Assembly (NCBI GenBank): GCA_029856045.1 | Contig: JAHQWG010000028.1 | Location: 320,730 to 384,729 of the forward strand | Length of the DNA: 64,000 nucleotides | From: Promethearchaeia archaeon | GTDB taxonomy: Archaea; Asgardarchaeota; Lokiarchaeia; Sigyniarchaeales; SOKP01 | Reading direction: 5' to 3' | Shown: positions 9,361-18,357 of the stretch, one piece after another | Layout of the letters: each line of letters begins with the position of its first letter | Numbering within the stretch: position 1 is the first letter of the stretch | The notes under the pieces: model-generated | Database searches by the model: none | Seen by the model: the letters and a program-made list of their open reading frames with translations, nothing else | What the model was told of the DNA's origin: nothing | Translations under genes and position numbers: made by a program

Positions 9361-10593
9361 ATGATTGATCAAAATTTTATTGAATTTTTAATACCAATAT
9401 TAGTCTCTTTATTCTGTGGTTTTATTATTGGAATTGAACGAACAAGAGTATCTGCACAATATGGTGCTAGAGATCATATATTTTTTTCAATAATATCTAC
9501 TACAATTATTATTCTATATGATAAATTTTTGCAAGATCTAGGTTTTTATATTCTTATTATTATTTTTGGAGGAATGATTGTATTTTTATTAATTGGTACT
9601 TTTTATCGATTATTTAGAACTGATGACCCAGGATATACGACAACATTATCTATGCTTTTGGCAATGGTTGTTGGAATCGTTAGTTATTATAATTCTTATC
9701 TTGCTATAACTATTTCAGTTATATTTTTAATAATCCTTTCTACTAAAAAGCAATTCTATAAAATACAAAAGTTAAAAGATATTGAATGGACAGGAACTGT
9801 TGAATTTTTAGCAATTATGATATTAACGCTTATACTTTTCCCTCAATATTTAATAATTTATAATATTCAAATTGTTACTATAGTATATGTTTTTCTAACC
9901 ATTTTAGCGATTAAATATTTCTCATATTTTCTTCTTAAATCGTCATCGGAAAAGAATTTATATGTTTTATCGATATTAGGAGGCTTTGCTCATAGTGAAG
10001 CTACTACTAAAGAATTAGCTGAAATTGACGCTCATCCTGCAACTGTTTCATTATTACTTCAGACTATGATCATTAGAATCCTTTTAGTAATAATTCTAAT
10101 CTCATTTGAATTAACCGTTAGATTATTTTACCCATTAATATTAACAACCATAATTGGCATAATTATAAATATATTAATTTTAAGGAAAAAAGAGAAAAAG
10201 TATATTCTTCAAAAAGTGAAGAACCCTCTTTCTTTAAAATCAGCTTTAATTTTTTCTTCTACCTATTTACTTGCGGTGTTCTTAACGATTATATTTAAAA
10301 ATATTCAAATCCCATATCAGTTATATCTCCCAATTGCAATTCTGATGGGATTATTATCTGGTGGTGCAAGTTCATTATTTACATCTACAGCATATATTTC
10401 AGGATTAGTTGAAATTAATTTGGCTATTAATATGATTGTTTTTGGATTATGTGCTACAATATTAAATAAATTATTATATTATTATCGCTTTCAAAAAACA
10501 AGAAGTAAAAAAAATATAATCAATTTAATATTATATTTGTCATTAACAGTAATAATTCTTTTATTTTTCTCATTTACTATAGGTTTTTTATGA
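9361..10593 (+). CDS. MgtC/DUF4010-type integral membrane protein
   Basis: 410 residues with about 11-12 hydrophobic segments. The N-terminus (FCGFIIGIERTRVSAQYGARDH, residues ~18-40) matches the glycine/charged signature of the MgtC-like half of the DUF4010 (COG3174) family. GGFAHSEATTKELAE (residues ~209-222) and LSGGASSLFTSTAYISG (~334-350) are typical of its C-terminal half. The length agrees with the family. It sits in the cytoplasmic membrane; its transported or sensed ligand is not established. It is a single gene about 145 bp after the coiled-coil gene. Confidence 0.75.
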   Translation: MIDQNFIEFLIPILVSLFCGFIIGIERTRVSAQYGARDHIFFSIISTTIIILYDKFLQDLGFYILIIIFGGMIVFLLIGTFYRLFRTDDPGYTTTLSMLLAMVVGIVSYYNSYLAITISVIFLIILSTKKQFYKIQKLKDIEWTGTVEFLAIMILTLILFPQYLIIYNIQIVTIVYVFLTILAIKYFSYFLLKSSSEKNLYVLSILGGFAHSEATTKELAEIDAHPATVSLLLQTMIIRILLVIILISFELTVRLFYPLILTTIIGIIINILILRKKEKKYILQKVKNPLSLKSALIFSSTYLLAVFLTIIFKNIQIPYQLYLPIAILMGLLSGGASSLFTSTAYISGLVEINLAINMIVFGLCATILNKLLYYYRFQKTRSKKNIINLILYLSLTVIILLFFSFTIGFL

Positions 10594-10698
10594 TTTCCAG
10601 TTAATTTAGAGCTTGATTTTGAATTTATTATTTTTGTTGTAAAAAAGGATTCAATATCAAGTGTTTTATGTTTGTATTTTTAGATCTAAGAAAAAGTC

Positions 10699-10722
10699 TT
10701 ATAACAAAAAGTTTAAATATGT
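10699..10722 (+). promoter_or_regulatory. Archaeal BRE/TATA promoter
   Basis: ACAAAAAGTTTAAATATG combines an A-rich BRE and a consensus TTTAAATA box. The whole 24-base block is identical to the minus-strand promoter at 6775-6798. The expected transcription start is near 10745, giving a leader of about 60 nt before the ORF at 10809 and a short transcript ending at the hairpin at 11057. Confidence 0.65.
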
Positions 10723-10808
10723 AAAAGAAAATATTTTAGTACTAAATATTCGTTTCTTTTTGGTAAAAAAAAAGCTCAAGACAAAAAAAGAACTCAAAAA
10801 GTGATATA

Positions 10809-11003
10809 ATGAAAGTATTATTAAATAATTTGATATATTCTAAAAAAAATTTACTTATAAATACTCCGTTTAAAGAATCAAGCAATATAAAGCAAGATAA
10901 TTTTTATCTTGAACAATTTAGAGTAAAAGATATTTTTACTGAGATTGATTTCGCTCGTTTACAAAGATTAAGAAACAAAGCAAATAGGATTAAAAAGTTA
11001 TAA
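10809..11003 (+). CDS. Small basic protein, unknown
   Basis: 64 residues, Lys/Arg-rich, with a predicted amphipathic helix at the C-terminus (DFARLQRLRNKANRIKKL). No family is recognised. It is framed by a consensus promoter at 10699-10722 and a strong hairpin/T-run terminator at 11057-11092, so it forms its own short transcription unit. There is no clear ribosome site before ATG 10809. It may be a genuine small nucleic-acid-binding or membrane-associated peptide, or the unit could be a small RNA with a chance ORF. Confidence 0.5.
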   Translation: MKVLLNNLIYSKKNLLINTPFKESSNIKQDNFYLEQFRVKDIFTEIDFARLQRLRNKANRIKKL

Positions 11004-11305
11004 AGCAATTTGAGATAAAATTTAAAAAAAGCCAAATAGGGTAAATGGGGGAGAACGGCTTCTCCTTATAGGGAGAAGCCACCTTTTTTTTTCCTTGTCA
11101 AGTAATAAATTAAATAGAATTTAAATCTAGTTATAAAAATAAATATAGTTAATAATAAGTTTATTAGTAAGTGTTTTTTAGGTTAAAAAATATCGAAAAA
11201 GTTAATAAAAATTTAATCTATTAAGAAGTATTAGATATAAGGAATTTTAAATTAACATTAAAAAACTATAATCAAATAAAAAAAAACAAAAGTAAGTGAA
11301 TTACT
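11004..11305. other. 302-bp intergenic region with terminator
   Basis: Apart from the hairpin structure at 11050-11092, this holds AT-rich sequence leading to the aldolase start at 11306. No further gene or RNA is recognised. Confidence 0.5.
11050..11092 (+). terminator. Terminator hairpin with competing upstream hairpin
   Basis: GGCTTCTCC (11057-11065) pairs perfectly with GGAGAAGCC (11072-11080) and is followed by a 9-base T-run (11084-11092), the form of an intrinsic terminator. GGAGAA (11050-11055) can instead pair with TTCTCC (11060-11065), which would destroy the terminator stem. This gives an attenuator-like choice of folds. The GC content is very unlike the flanks. Confidence 0.7.
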
Positions 11306-12076
11306 ATGGATTGGGGAATGAAAAATCGCTTATCACGGATAATTAACCCAAAATCTGGGCATTGTGTAATGTTAGCGGTTGATCACGGTTATTTTGGGAA
11401 TGTTCCGGGTGCTTTAAAACGTTTTGAAGATTTAAATATACTTTTTGAATACGCTGATGCTTTAATGTTAACACGTGGAATGCTTCGAAACTGTGTTCCT
11501 GCAGAAGTTAATAAACCAATAGTTCTGAGAGTTTCAGCTGGTGCAAGTATGCTTAAAGAACTCTCAAATGAAGAAATCAATGTTACGATAGATGATGCGA
11601 TTAGATTGAATGTATCTGCTATCACATGCTCGATTTTTATTGGTGGTGAATATGAGAAACAATCAATTATGAATCTTTCAAAATTAGTAAATTGGGGTCA
11701 AACTTATGGTATCCCGGTTCTAGCAGTTACTGCTGTTGGTAGAGAGATGGTAAGAGATGCAAGATATTTGAGTATGGCATCTCGAATGGCAGCTGAAATG
11801 GGTGCAACTTTCGTTAAGACTTATTATTGCGAAGATTTTGAAGAAGTTACTAGTATATGCCCGGCACCAGTTGTTATTGCAGGTGGTAAGAAAATTGAAG
11901 AACGTGATGCCTTACAGATGGCTAAAAATGCTATAGATAAAGGGGCAGTCGGCGTAGACATGGGAAGGAATATTTTTCAATCTGATAAACCTGTTGGAAT
12001 GATTAAAGCAGTAAGAGAAATTGTCCATAATAACGCTAGTGTAGATGATGCATTTGAAATTTACCAAAATGGGTAA
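11306..12076 (+). CDS. lsrF: LsrF-like class I aldolase/thiolase (DhnA family)
   Basis: 256 residues, very similar throughout to E. coli LsrF from its DWGMQSRLSRI segment onward; it lacks the ~30-residue N-terminal extension of LsrF. An in-frame stop just upstream confirms ATG 11306. Shared blocks include [34 protein letters not shown] and [15 protein letters not shown]. Lys171 in VKTYY matches the Schiff-base lysine of LsrF. LsrF cleaves a phosphorylated hydroxypentanedione to DHAP and acetyl-CoA. No LsrK, LsrG or transporter is nearby, so the real substrate here may be another phosphorylated sugar derivative. It heads a carbohydrate-related region reaching to 19032. Confidence 0.85.
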   Translation: MDWGMKNRLSRIINPKSGHCVMLAVDHGYFGNVPGALKRFEDLNILFEYADALMLTRGMLRNCVPAEVNKPIVLRVSAGASMLKELSNEEINVTIDDAIRLNVSAITCSIFIGGEYEKQSIMNLSKLVNWGQTYGIPVLAVTAVGREMVRDARYLSMASRMAAEMGATFVKTYYCEDFEEVTSICPAPVVIAGGKKIEERDALQMAKNAIDKGAVGVDMGRNIFQSDKPVGMIKAVREIVHNNASVDDAFEIYQNG

Positions 12077-12138
12077 ATTAAAAATTTCCTTAATTTTTTT
12101 TTAATATATATTTATTATTTAATTGGGATTTTGGTCAA

Positions 12139-13089
12139 GTGACAAGATCTAAGATAGATAACATCAGAATTGACGAAATAGCGGATAAAGTTTTACTTAT
12201 TCATCAAATAAAAGCATCTGGACCTTTTACTAGATGTGATGGGTTGCTCATATTACCTAAAGAAGATCGTAATTCTAAAACCGTTGTTCTTGACTTAAAT
12301 GTAGAACCCAAATGCATTAAATCTATCAATGAAGTATATGGACCAGTCTCAGAATATGTGTGTAGTCATGGACATATGGATCATATCACCCATGTTTATA
12401 TGTGGGAGCGATTCGGTGCGAATATATATGGTTTTATTCCGGAAGCTAATTATTTGCTTAATCTATACAATCTTTTTGAAGGTTTTGGGTTCAATGAAGC
12501 TATGGACTTTTCAATAATAGAAAAATTTGCAGAACTTAATAAATATCATGAATGTAATAATGTTATTCCAATTAAACCTGGCTCTAAATTAAAATTTGAA
12601 AATTTTAAAATTGAAACTATTCCATTTCAGGGTCATTCATTAGCTAATGTGGGCTTTTACCTTCCCGTAGAAAGAATACTACATATCGGATGCCTTGGGT
12701 TTGACCTTTCTAAGCTAAATAGTGAAGGTTTTGGTCCGTGGTATGGTTTCAAACAATGTTCTATTCTACAATATCTAAAGGATATTGATTTCGCTGAATC
12801 TTTATATCTTAGAAAGGCTGATTTCTTGACTTCAAGCCACGGGTATGTTGTAAAAAATCCCGACAGAAGTCCATTTGACTATATGAGGAAAAAAATCGAA
12901 AGTAACAAGCTAAAGATTGATCAAGCTTTAAAATCCTTAAATCCACCATTAAAATCCGAAGAAGAAACTGTAAAAAAATTACTCAAAATGGATATTTTTT
13001 TTCCAAAAAGAAATATGAGTGGATTCATGCTAGAAATTTACACTTTTTGGGAATATTGGATAATTAAAAATCACATCCAGCTTATTTAA
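12139..13089 (+). CDS. MBL-fold metallo-hydrolase
   Basis: 316 residues from GTG 12139. The zinc motif CSHGHMDH (residues ~74-81) is the HxHxDH signature of the metallo-beta-lactamase fold. A second metal-binding region, PFQGHSLANVGFYLP (~165-179), supplies the next histidine, and LTSSHGYV (~232) a further one. The protein is cytosolic by sequence. It follows the LsrF-like gene by 62 bp in the same direction and may be co-transcribed. The substrate is unknown; thioester or lactone hydrolysis is plausible for this family. Confidence 0.8.
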   Translation: MTRSKIDNIRIDEIADKVLLIHQIKASGPFTRCDGLLILPKEDRNSKTVVLDLNVEPKCIKSINEVYGPVSEYVCSHGHMDHITHVYMWERFGANIYGFIPEANYLLNLYNLFEGFGFNEAMDFSIIEKFAELNKYHECNNVIPIKPGSKLKFENFKIETIPFQGHSLANVGFYLPVERILHIGCLGFDLSKLNSEGFGPWYGFKQCSILQYLKDIDFAESLYLRKADFLTSSHGYVVKNPDRSPFDYMRKKIESNKLKIDQALKSLNPPLKSEEETVKKLLKMDIFFPKRNMSGFMLEIYTFWEYWIIKNHIQLI

Positions 13090-13147
13090 TTTATTATCAG
13101 ATAATAAGAAAGATATATTTAATTTGATCTTAACCTTTAGGATTAGG

Positions 13148-14116
13148 CTATTTCCCTTTATAATATGGCGATTTTCTAAGTATATGTTTTTTAGCAATTG
13201 GACGAATAATCAGAGGAAAAATTTGATTGAAAAATCTTGAGTTTTTAACTTTTTTCTTGACTTCTTTAAAATAATCATCAAGAGTGTATCTCTGATATTG
13301 AAGTAAATTTTGACTTTTTTCTGTATCCATAAATCCACAGTGAAAATCATCTTCACTAAAGGCCTCGGAAGGTAAAAAATTGGTTCCAAGACCAAACAAT
13401 TTAAACATTCTATTAAGATAATCCCTATAGATAATCCGACATTTTTGTCCTCCGGAGATATTCAATGTTTCACCCCAAATTTCATTATTTTCCACCGAAT
13501 TTGCAAGAGCAAGTCCAACATCTTTAGTATCGCAAATCTCAATACATGTATCTATTGGCATATCAAACATTATGGGGTCCATTTGAAGTTTATTAGGGGA
13601 GACAATATAAGTTAAGCGCAAAATAACCCATTTTAAATTAGAAGATCTGATGAGATCTTCACATTTTAGTTTTTGTTTGGCATATTCATCATCAATTGTG
13701 GGATTAGGAGGGTCGCTAGTCCTAATTAAAGGAGATTTACGGCGATCTCCATAAATTGCTATCGAAGATGTATAAACCAATCGAGGTTTTTGGGGTTGAA
13801 TTTCCATTGCCTTAATAATATTTGAGGTACCTCCAACATTAACTTCTTCGGCAAATTTTGGTTGTGCATCAGCAAGTGGAGGAATTATGGCAGCAACATG
13901 CAATACGACATCCATTCCTGAGACGGCTTTATTAACATCCTCACTATTCCGTAAATCCCCCCAAATTATTTCAACTTTTCCTTCATAATCTTTTGCTATC
14001 TTTTTATTTTTAGAATTCTCAATATCAAAAATTCTAATATTATAATTTTTTTTAGATAATTCCTTTATAGTGCTTAATCCGACATTTCCAAAAGCTCCTG
14101 TAAGAAGAACATTCAT
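13148..14116 (-). CDS. NAD(P)-dependent epimerase/dehydratase (extended SDR)
   Basis: 322 residues. The Rossmann motif TGAFGNVG (residues ~6-13) is followed by GDLRN, VLHVAA, YTSSIAIYGD and the catalytic Tyr-x3-Lys in DEYAKQKLK (~144-152). This is the extended SDR family that modifies nucleotide sugars or free sugar derivatives. It is convergent with the MBL gene and in the same direction as the MDR gene at 14229, so the two may share a transcript. The exact reaction is not determinable from sequence alone. Confidence 0.85.
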   Translation of the reverse strand: MNVLLTGAFGNVGLSTIKELSKKNYNIRIFDIENSKNKKIAKDYEGKVEIIWGDLRNSEDVNKAVSGMDVVLHVAAIIPPLADAQPKFAEEVNVGGTSNIIKAMEIQPQKPRLVYTSSIAIYGDRRKSPLIRTSDPPNPTIDDEYAKQKLKCEDLIRSSNLKWVILRLTYIVSPNKLQMDPIMFDMPIDTCIEICDTKDVGLALANSVENNEIWGETLNISGGQKCRIIYRDYLNRMFKLFGLGTNFLPSEAFSEDDFHCGFMDTEKSQNLLQYQRYTLDDYFKEVKKKVKNSRFFNQIFPLIIRPIAKKHILRKSPYYKGK

Positions 14117-14228
14117 TTATTTCACTCTTTAATTAAAGAAAAAATTAATTTATCATAAAAATAATATTCAATTCGTATTAAAAGTTACAAAATTTACAAA
14201 TATTTGTGTTTAATTATTATTGACATTG

Positions 14229-15269
14229 TTAAGGTTCGAAAATAACCTTTAAAGATTCATTCGCTTCACAGACTACTTTAAAAGCATCTCCAGCTCTACT
14301 TAGTGGAAATCGGTGGGAAATTAAATCTACTACCTTTATTTTTTTAGATTTAATCCATTCAAATGCTTCATCAAGATCTTCAGGAGCAGCACCATAAGAA
14401 GTCATAATAACAACCTCATTCCTCCAGTAATCATTTATGGGGATTTCTATGTTTATACCTGGTTTTGGGACTGCAAAGTAAATAATAACCGTTCCAGGGC
14501 CTGCATATTCTATAGCCTGTTTTGCAGCAGATAATGCACCTGTACATACAATTATACAATCAGGAGGTCTGTTTTCGTTAAATTTTTTTACCTCTGCGAT
14601 TATATTTTTGCTTGCATGAAGAACTAATTCTGCTCCGAATTCTTTTGCCTTTTTTAATCGATATTCACTAATATCAGTTGTAATTATTTTTTCAACACCT
14701 TTTGCTTTTGCTAACTTAAGATGTAATAATCCAGAGACACCACTACCTAAAATTAATAGGGTTTGTCCTTTTCTAATATTTGCTAAACGCTGGGCTCGAC
14801 ATACGCATCCTAATGGTTCAATAAAAACGCCCTCATCATATGTCATATTCTCTGATAAAATATATACTCCTTTTTTTTCTAAATTTATTTTTGGAATTCT
14901 GATATATTCTGCAAAACCTCCAGGGTCATAATTTGTATTGTGCAATAAATGACAAGCGGTATGGTGGCCAAGTCGGCAGTAATGGCAATCGAAATCCGGT
15001 ACGTGATGGGATACAAAAACTCGATCCCCTAACTTATAATCTAAAACACTTTCACCTATTTCAATAATATCACCCGTCATCTCATGACCGAGAACTAGAC
15101 TATTGACTCCCAATTTTTTCATTTTAGCAAAACGATAATATTCTAAAATATCGCTTCCACAAATCCCGGATTTTTTTACTTTTATTAATAATTCTCCAGA
15201 ATTAATCTGAGGTTTTGGCATTTCTTCTAATCTAACATCATCATTATTATAATATTTTGCGACTTTCAT
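14229..15269 (-). CDS. Zinc-dependent medium-chain dehydrogenase (sorbitol/threonine DH-like)
   Basis: 346 residues. Catalytic-zinc elements are GICGSD (Cys at ~37) and GHEMTGD, with the downstream glutamate in EPLGCVCRA. The nucleotide fold has LILGSGVSGLLHLK (~174-187). The structural-zinc loop DFDCHYCRLGHHTAC has three cysteines, with Asp at the usual first position. Such enzymes oxidise polyols, sugars or amino-acid alcohols with NAD(P). Located between the SDR and the C_GCAxxG_C_C gene, it fits a role in sugar or lactaldehyde/propanediol metabolism, but that is inference. Confidence 0.85.
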   Translation of the reverse strand: MKVAKYYNNDDVRLEEMPKPQINSGELLIKVKKSGICGSDILEYYRFAKMKKLGVNSLVLGHEMTGDIIEIGESVLDYKLGDRVFVSHHVPDFDCHYCRLGHHTACHLLHNTNYDPGGFAEYIRIPKINLEKKGVYILSENMTYDEGVFIEPLGCVCRAQRLANIRKGQTLLILGSGVSGLLHLKLAKAKGVEKIITTDISEYRLKKAKEFGAELVLHASKNIIAEVKKFNENRPPDCIIVCTGALSAAKQAIEYAGPGTVIIYFAVPKPGINIEIPINDYWRNEVVIMTSYGAAPEDLDEAFEWIKSKKIKVVDLISHRFPLSRAGDAFKVVCEANESLKVIFEP

Positions 15270-15389
15270 AATAAATCTCTAAATTTCATATTCATACAGA
15301 ACAAGTTGATCTAAATAGAAATAACTTTTCTTTAAATTTAACTACTTTTCTTCAACTTTTTTAAAGAATTAAATTAAATAATAATTATT

Positions 15390-15923
15390 ATGAATGCAAA
15401 AAATTCAGATCAAGCTGATATGAATAAGCTTTTTGATGAGAAAATTGAAGAATTAGAAAAGAATTTACGATTTGGTGAAGGTGATAAAAATTGTGCTGCT
15501 TGGACATTTACAAGTATCCTAGATGTATTAGGATTAGAGAATTTCTTTTTTAATAATCTGGCTATACCTCTTGCTGGTGGCTTTGGGGGATTTAAGAGTA
15601 TGCATGGATGGAAGGGACCTTGTGGTGCTGTGTGTGCTGGTTGTGCTGCAATCGGAATAATTATGGGTGGACAAAAACCGATAAAGTTTGGAGCCAAATC
15701 AAGAATATATTTAAGAGCAGCGAAATTTGTCCATTATTTCGAAAAAGAGTTTGGTTCTGTAATTTGCGAAGATCTTTGCGGAATAGATTTTAGCGACCCA
15801 ATCGGACTTCAAAAATTTTTAGATGTTGATATTTGGGGAAATACATGCTATAAATATATTATTAAAGCTGTTGATCTTGTAAGAAAAGTAACAGATAAAG
15901 AATTAACAAGAAAATGGGGTTGA
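15390..15923 (+). CDS. C_GCAxxG_C_C family protein
   Basis: 177 residues. The diagnostic cysteine pattern is PCGAVCAGCAAIGIIMG (residues ~73-89) followed by downstream cysteines in VICEDLCGID and WGNTCYKYI. The family is thought to bind a redox or metal centre and often sits beside oxidoreductases. Here it is divergent from the zinc dehydrogenase. No signal peptide is seen. The biochemical role of the family is not well established. Confidence 0.8.
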   Translation: MNAKNSDQADMNKLFDEKIEELEKNLRFGEGDKNCAAWTFTSILDVLGLENFFFNNLAIPLAGGFGGFKSMHGWKGPCGAVCAGCAAIGIIMGGQKPIKFGAKSRIYLRAAKFVHYFEKEFGSVICEDLCGIDFSDPIGLQKFLDVDIWGNTCYKYIIKAVDLVRKVTDKELTRKWG

Positions 15924-15925
15924 TA

Positions 15926-16321
15926 TCATATCGATAGTAACTCTTCTTTAGATATTTCTTGTCGGTGTTTTTGATCTGCCCATAATTTACGATAGAAATA
16001 AAAATATTCGTATAAATCTGATTTGTCTGGTGAATAAATTAGAATTCCATCATTAATAACTTGAATTTTAATATATAATGGTAATTCAGAGAAAAATCGA
16101 ATGTCATATTTTTTCGAAACAACGTTTATATTTCTTAAAAATACTGATAATAATTCGTAATTTTCTTTTTTTGGAGCTACAATACAAATATCGATATCAC
16201 TTCTATTTGTCTCCCAATTATATATATAAGATCCGAATAATAATATCCCTAATATCTTTTTATTTGTAAATGCAAATGAAAAATCATTAATTATTTGATC
16301 TATAAGTTCTTTTGATACCAT
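15926..16321 (-). CDS. mntA: MntA-type minimal nucleotidyltransferase (antitoxin)
   Basis: 131 residues. GSYIYNWETNRSDIDICIV (residues ~30-48) contains the exact GSx10DxD pattern of the minimal nucleotidyltransferase superfamily. Its start overlaps the end of the HepT gene by 22 bp, the usual arrangement of HepT/MntA toxin-antitoxin pairs, in which MntA AMPylates the toxin. It transfers nucleotides in the cytosol. The gene order (HepT first, then MNT, both on the minus strand) supports co-translation. Confidence 0.82.
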   Translation of the reverse strand: MVSKELIDQIINDFSFAFTNKKILGILLFGSYIYNWETNRSDIDICIVAPKKENYELLSVFLRNINVVSKKYDIRFFSELPLYIKIQVINDGILIYSPDKSDLYEYFYFYRKLWADQKHRQEISKEELLSI

Positions 16322-16737
16322 TTCCTAATAACTTCTTTATATTTTTCTATACCATCTAAATGAGACAAAATTCCTTTATATGCAATTTTATCAACAAGAC
16401 GATTATATTTATGTACAATTTTATTTCGCAGACCATGTGCTTCCTTTATAACAAGTGATAACTCTTTGGAAATAACTTGTTTCTTAACTAAAATATCAAT
16501 ATTTGTATAATCATCTTTTGGGATTAGATTTAAATCTTTTATGATCATTGCTGCTAAATCTGAAATTGCCTCTATTATAATTTGATAAGCATGATATATG
16601 GATAATTGATTTCTTATATTCAATTTGTTTAAAAAATCTTTTTCTTTAATATCTCTAGTCCATTCCTTAAGATAATTTAAGAATTCGTCTATTTGTTCTA
16701 ATTTTTCTCTATATCTTACTATTCTTTTCTTATCCAT
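16300..16737 (-). CDS. hepT: HepT-like (DUF86) ribonuclease toxin
   Basis: 145 residues, all-helical. The HEPN signature Rx4HxY is present as RNKIVHKY (about residues 107-114), the RNase active site whose tyrosine is the target of AMPylation by the partner MNT protein. It overlaps the mntA gene by 22 bp. Such modules are common in archaea and often mobile; here the module interrupts a carbohydrate-related region. Confidence 0.82.
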   Translation of the reverse strand: MDKKRIVRYREKLEQIDEFLNYLKEWTRDIKEKDFLNKLNIRNQLSIYHAYQIIIEAISDLAAMIIKDLNLIPKDDYTNIDILVKKQVISKELSLVIKEAHGLRNKIVHKYNRLVDKIAYKGILSHLDGIEKYKEVIRKWYQKNL

Positions 16738-16784
16738 TCAAATATTATATATTATTTTCTTTTTTAATATTTATGCATTTGAGG

Positions 16785-18302
16785 TTAATTAATCGGCTTA
16801 TCTTTTTGCATTTCTTGATATTTTAAATACAATTTATACGCTTTTTCCCATTTTGAATCATTTTTTGGGTTAAATGATTTTATTTCGAATGAATTCCTAA
16901 CAATATAGCGTAATTGCTGAAGTGATTCTATTTGATCTGTCGCTACAGTCTGCATTAAAATATTTCCAATAGTTGTAGCTTCACTTGGTCCAGCATCTAC
17001 AGGAAGATTAGTAGCATTGGATGTAAATTGACATAAAAGTTTATTTTGTGAACCTCCACCAATAATATAAATTTTTTCGATCTTTTTATATGAAAATTCT
17101 TGTAATTGGTCGAGTATTTGACGATATCTAAAAGCTAATCCCTCAAAAATTATTCTAGAAATAGTACCTATTTCCGTAGGAACATCTTGATCTGTTCCTT
17201 TACAATAATTTTGGATTGTTTCAATTATATTCTTTGGATTTAAAAACATATTATTATCTGGAAAAATAAAACTAGTATATGGTTTTGCTCTTTTAGCTAA
17301 TTTTTCAATTTCACGATAAGAAATTTTTGTTCTATTTTGTTCTTCCCATATTCGTTTACATTCTTGAATTAACCATAATCCCATAATATTATTAAGAAAG
17401 CATATTTTTCCAAAAACCCCTCCTTCATTTGTGAAATTATATTTAAGAGCTTTTTGATTTATTATAGGTTGAGGTAATTCTAAACCCATTAAACTCCAAG
17501 TACCGGAGCTAATATAAGCCCAATTCTTAAATTCTTCTTCAAGTGGAACTGCTGCAATTGCCGCAGCAGTATCATGACAGAGAGTTGCAATAACGGGTGT
17601 ATTTTCATCTAAACAAGTTTTATTTGTTATAGAGTTATGAATTTTTCCAAGAATAGTTCCATGGTTTATAATACCGGGAAACCATTTAGGATTGAACCCT
17701 AACTTTTCTATTAAATCAAACGCCCATTCATTCTTAATTGGATTATATAACTGCGATGTTGTTGCTAATGTATATTCCGAGCCAATTTTTCCTGATAGTA
17801 AAAAGTTAAAATAATCTGCAATCATTAAAACTTTATTTATAATGGTGAGTTGTGGGGATTTGGATTTTACCATAGAAAATAATTGAGTAGAGCTATTAAT
17901 TGGCATGAATTGAATTCCAGTTTGATTAAAAATCTCTTCTTTTCGAACGACCTTAAACATTTCATCAACCATTCCATCAGTTCGCTTATCTCGATAATGA
18001 TGATTGAGCCCTACAAGCTCATTATTACAATCCAAAAGAACAAAATCAACTCCCCAACTATCGATTCCAACTCCATCAAAATTGGGTCCATACTTTTCTA
18101 CACACATCTTCAAACCATTTTTTATTTCTTCGAAGAGTCTTAAAGTATCCCAATATAATGAATCAAACACTTGAATAACACCATTGGAAAAACGGTATAT
18201 TTCATCTAATTTTAATAGTTTGTCTTCAAGAACTCCCACTATTACTCTTCCTGAACTGGCACCTAGATCTATTCCAATATATTTCTTCATTGGATTTTTC
18301 AT
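16785..18302 (-). CDS. rhaB: Rhamnulokinase (FGGY carbohydrate kinase)
   Basis: 505 residues, normal family length. It aligns well with E. coli RhaB through DLGASSGRVIVG (residues ~11-22), GIDSWGVDFVLLDC, YRDKRTDGM, ATLCHDTAAAIAA, YISSGTWSLMGLE, TNEGGVFGKICFLNNIMGLWL and IIGGGSQNKLL. The enzyme phosphorylates L-rhamnulose with ATP to rhamnulose-1-phosphate. It is divergent from a class II aldolase 55 bp away, which would cleave the product to DHAP and lactaldehyde. FGGY specificity can drift, so L-fuculose or another ketose is possible. Confidence 0.9.
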   Translation of the reverse strand: MKNPMKKYIGIDLGASSGRVIVGVLEDKLLKLDEIYRFSNGVIQVFDSLYWDTLRLFEEIKNGLKMCVEKYGPNFDGVGIDSWGVDFVLLDCNNELVGLNHHYRDKRTDGMVDEMFKVVRKEEIFNQTGIQFMPINSSTQLFSMVKSKSPQLTIINKVLMIADYFNFLLSGKIGSEYTLATTSQLYNPIKNEWAFDLIEKLGFNPKWFPGIINHGTILGKIHNSITNKTCLDENTPVIATLCHDTAAAIAAVPLEEEFKNWAYISSGTWSLMGLELPQPIINQKALKYNFTNEGGVFGKICFLNNIMGLWLIQECKRIWEEQNRTKISYREIEKLAKRAKPYTSFIFPDNNMFLNPKNIIETIQNYCKGTDQDVPTEIGTISRIIFEGLAFRYRQILDQLQEFSYKKIEKIYIIGGGSQNKLLCQFTSNATNLPVDAGPSEATTIGNILMQTVATDQIESLQQLRYIVRNSFEIKSFNPKNDSKWEKAYKLYLKYQEMQKDKPIN

Positions 18303-18357
18303 AAATTATAATTAAATAGCGAAATTTTTATAATTTTTCAAATATTTATTAAAAATT

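Noticed and set aside
14229..14250. T-loop-like GGTTCGAAAATAACC suggestive of a tRNA
   Set aside because: It lies inside the end of the zinc dehydrogenase gene and no acceptor stem, anticodon arm or CCA-adjacent structure fits around it.
15410..15697. Opposite-strand open frame of 95 codons within the C_GCAxxG_C_C gene
   Set aside because: It is an overlap shadow of a well-supported gene with conserved cysteines.
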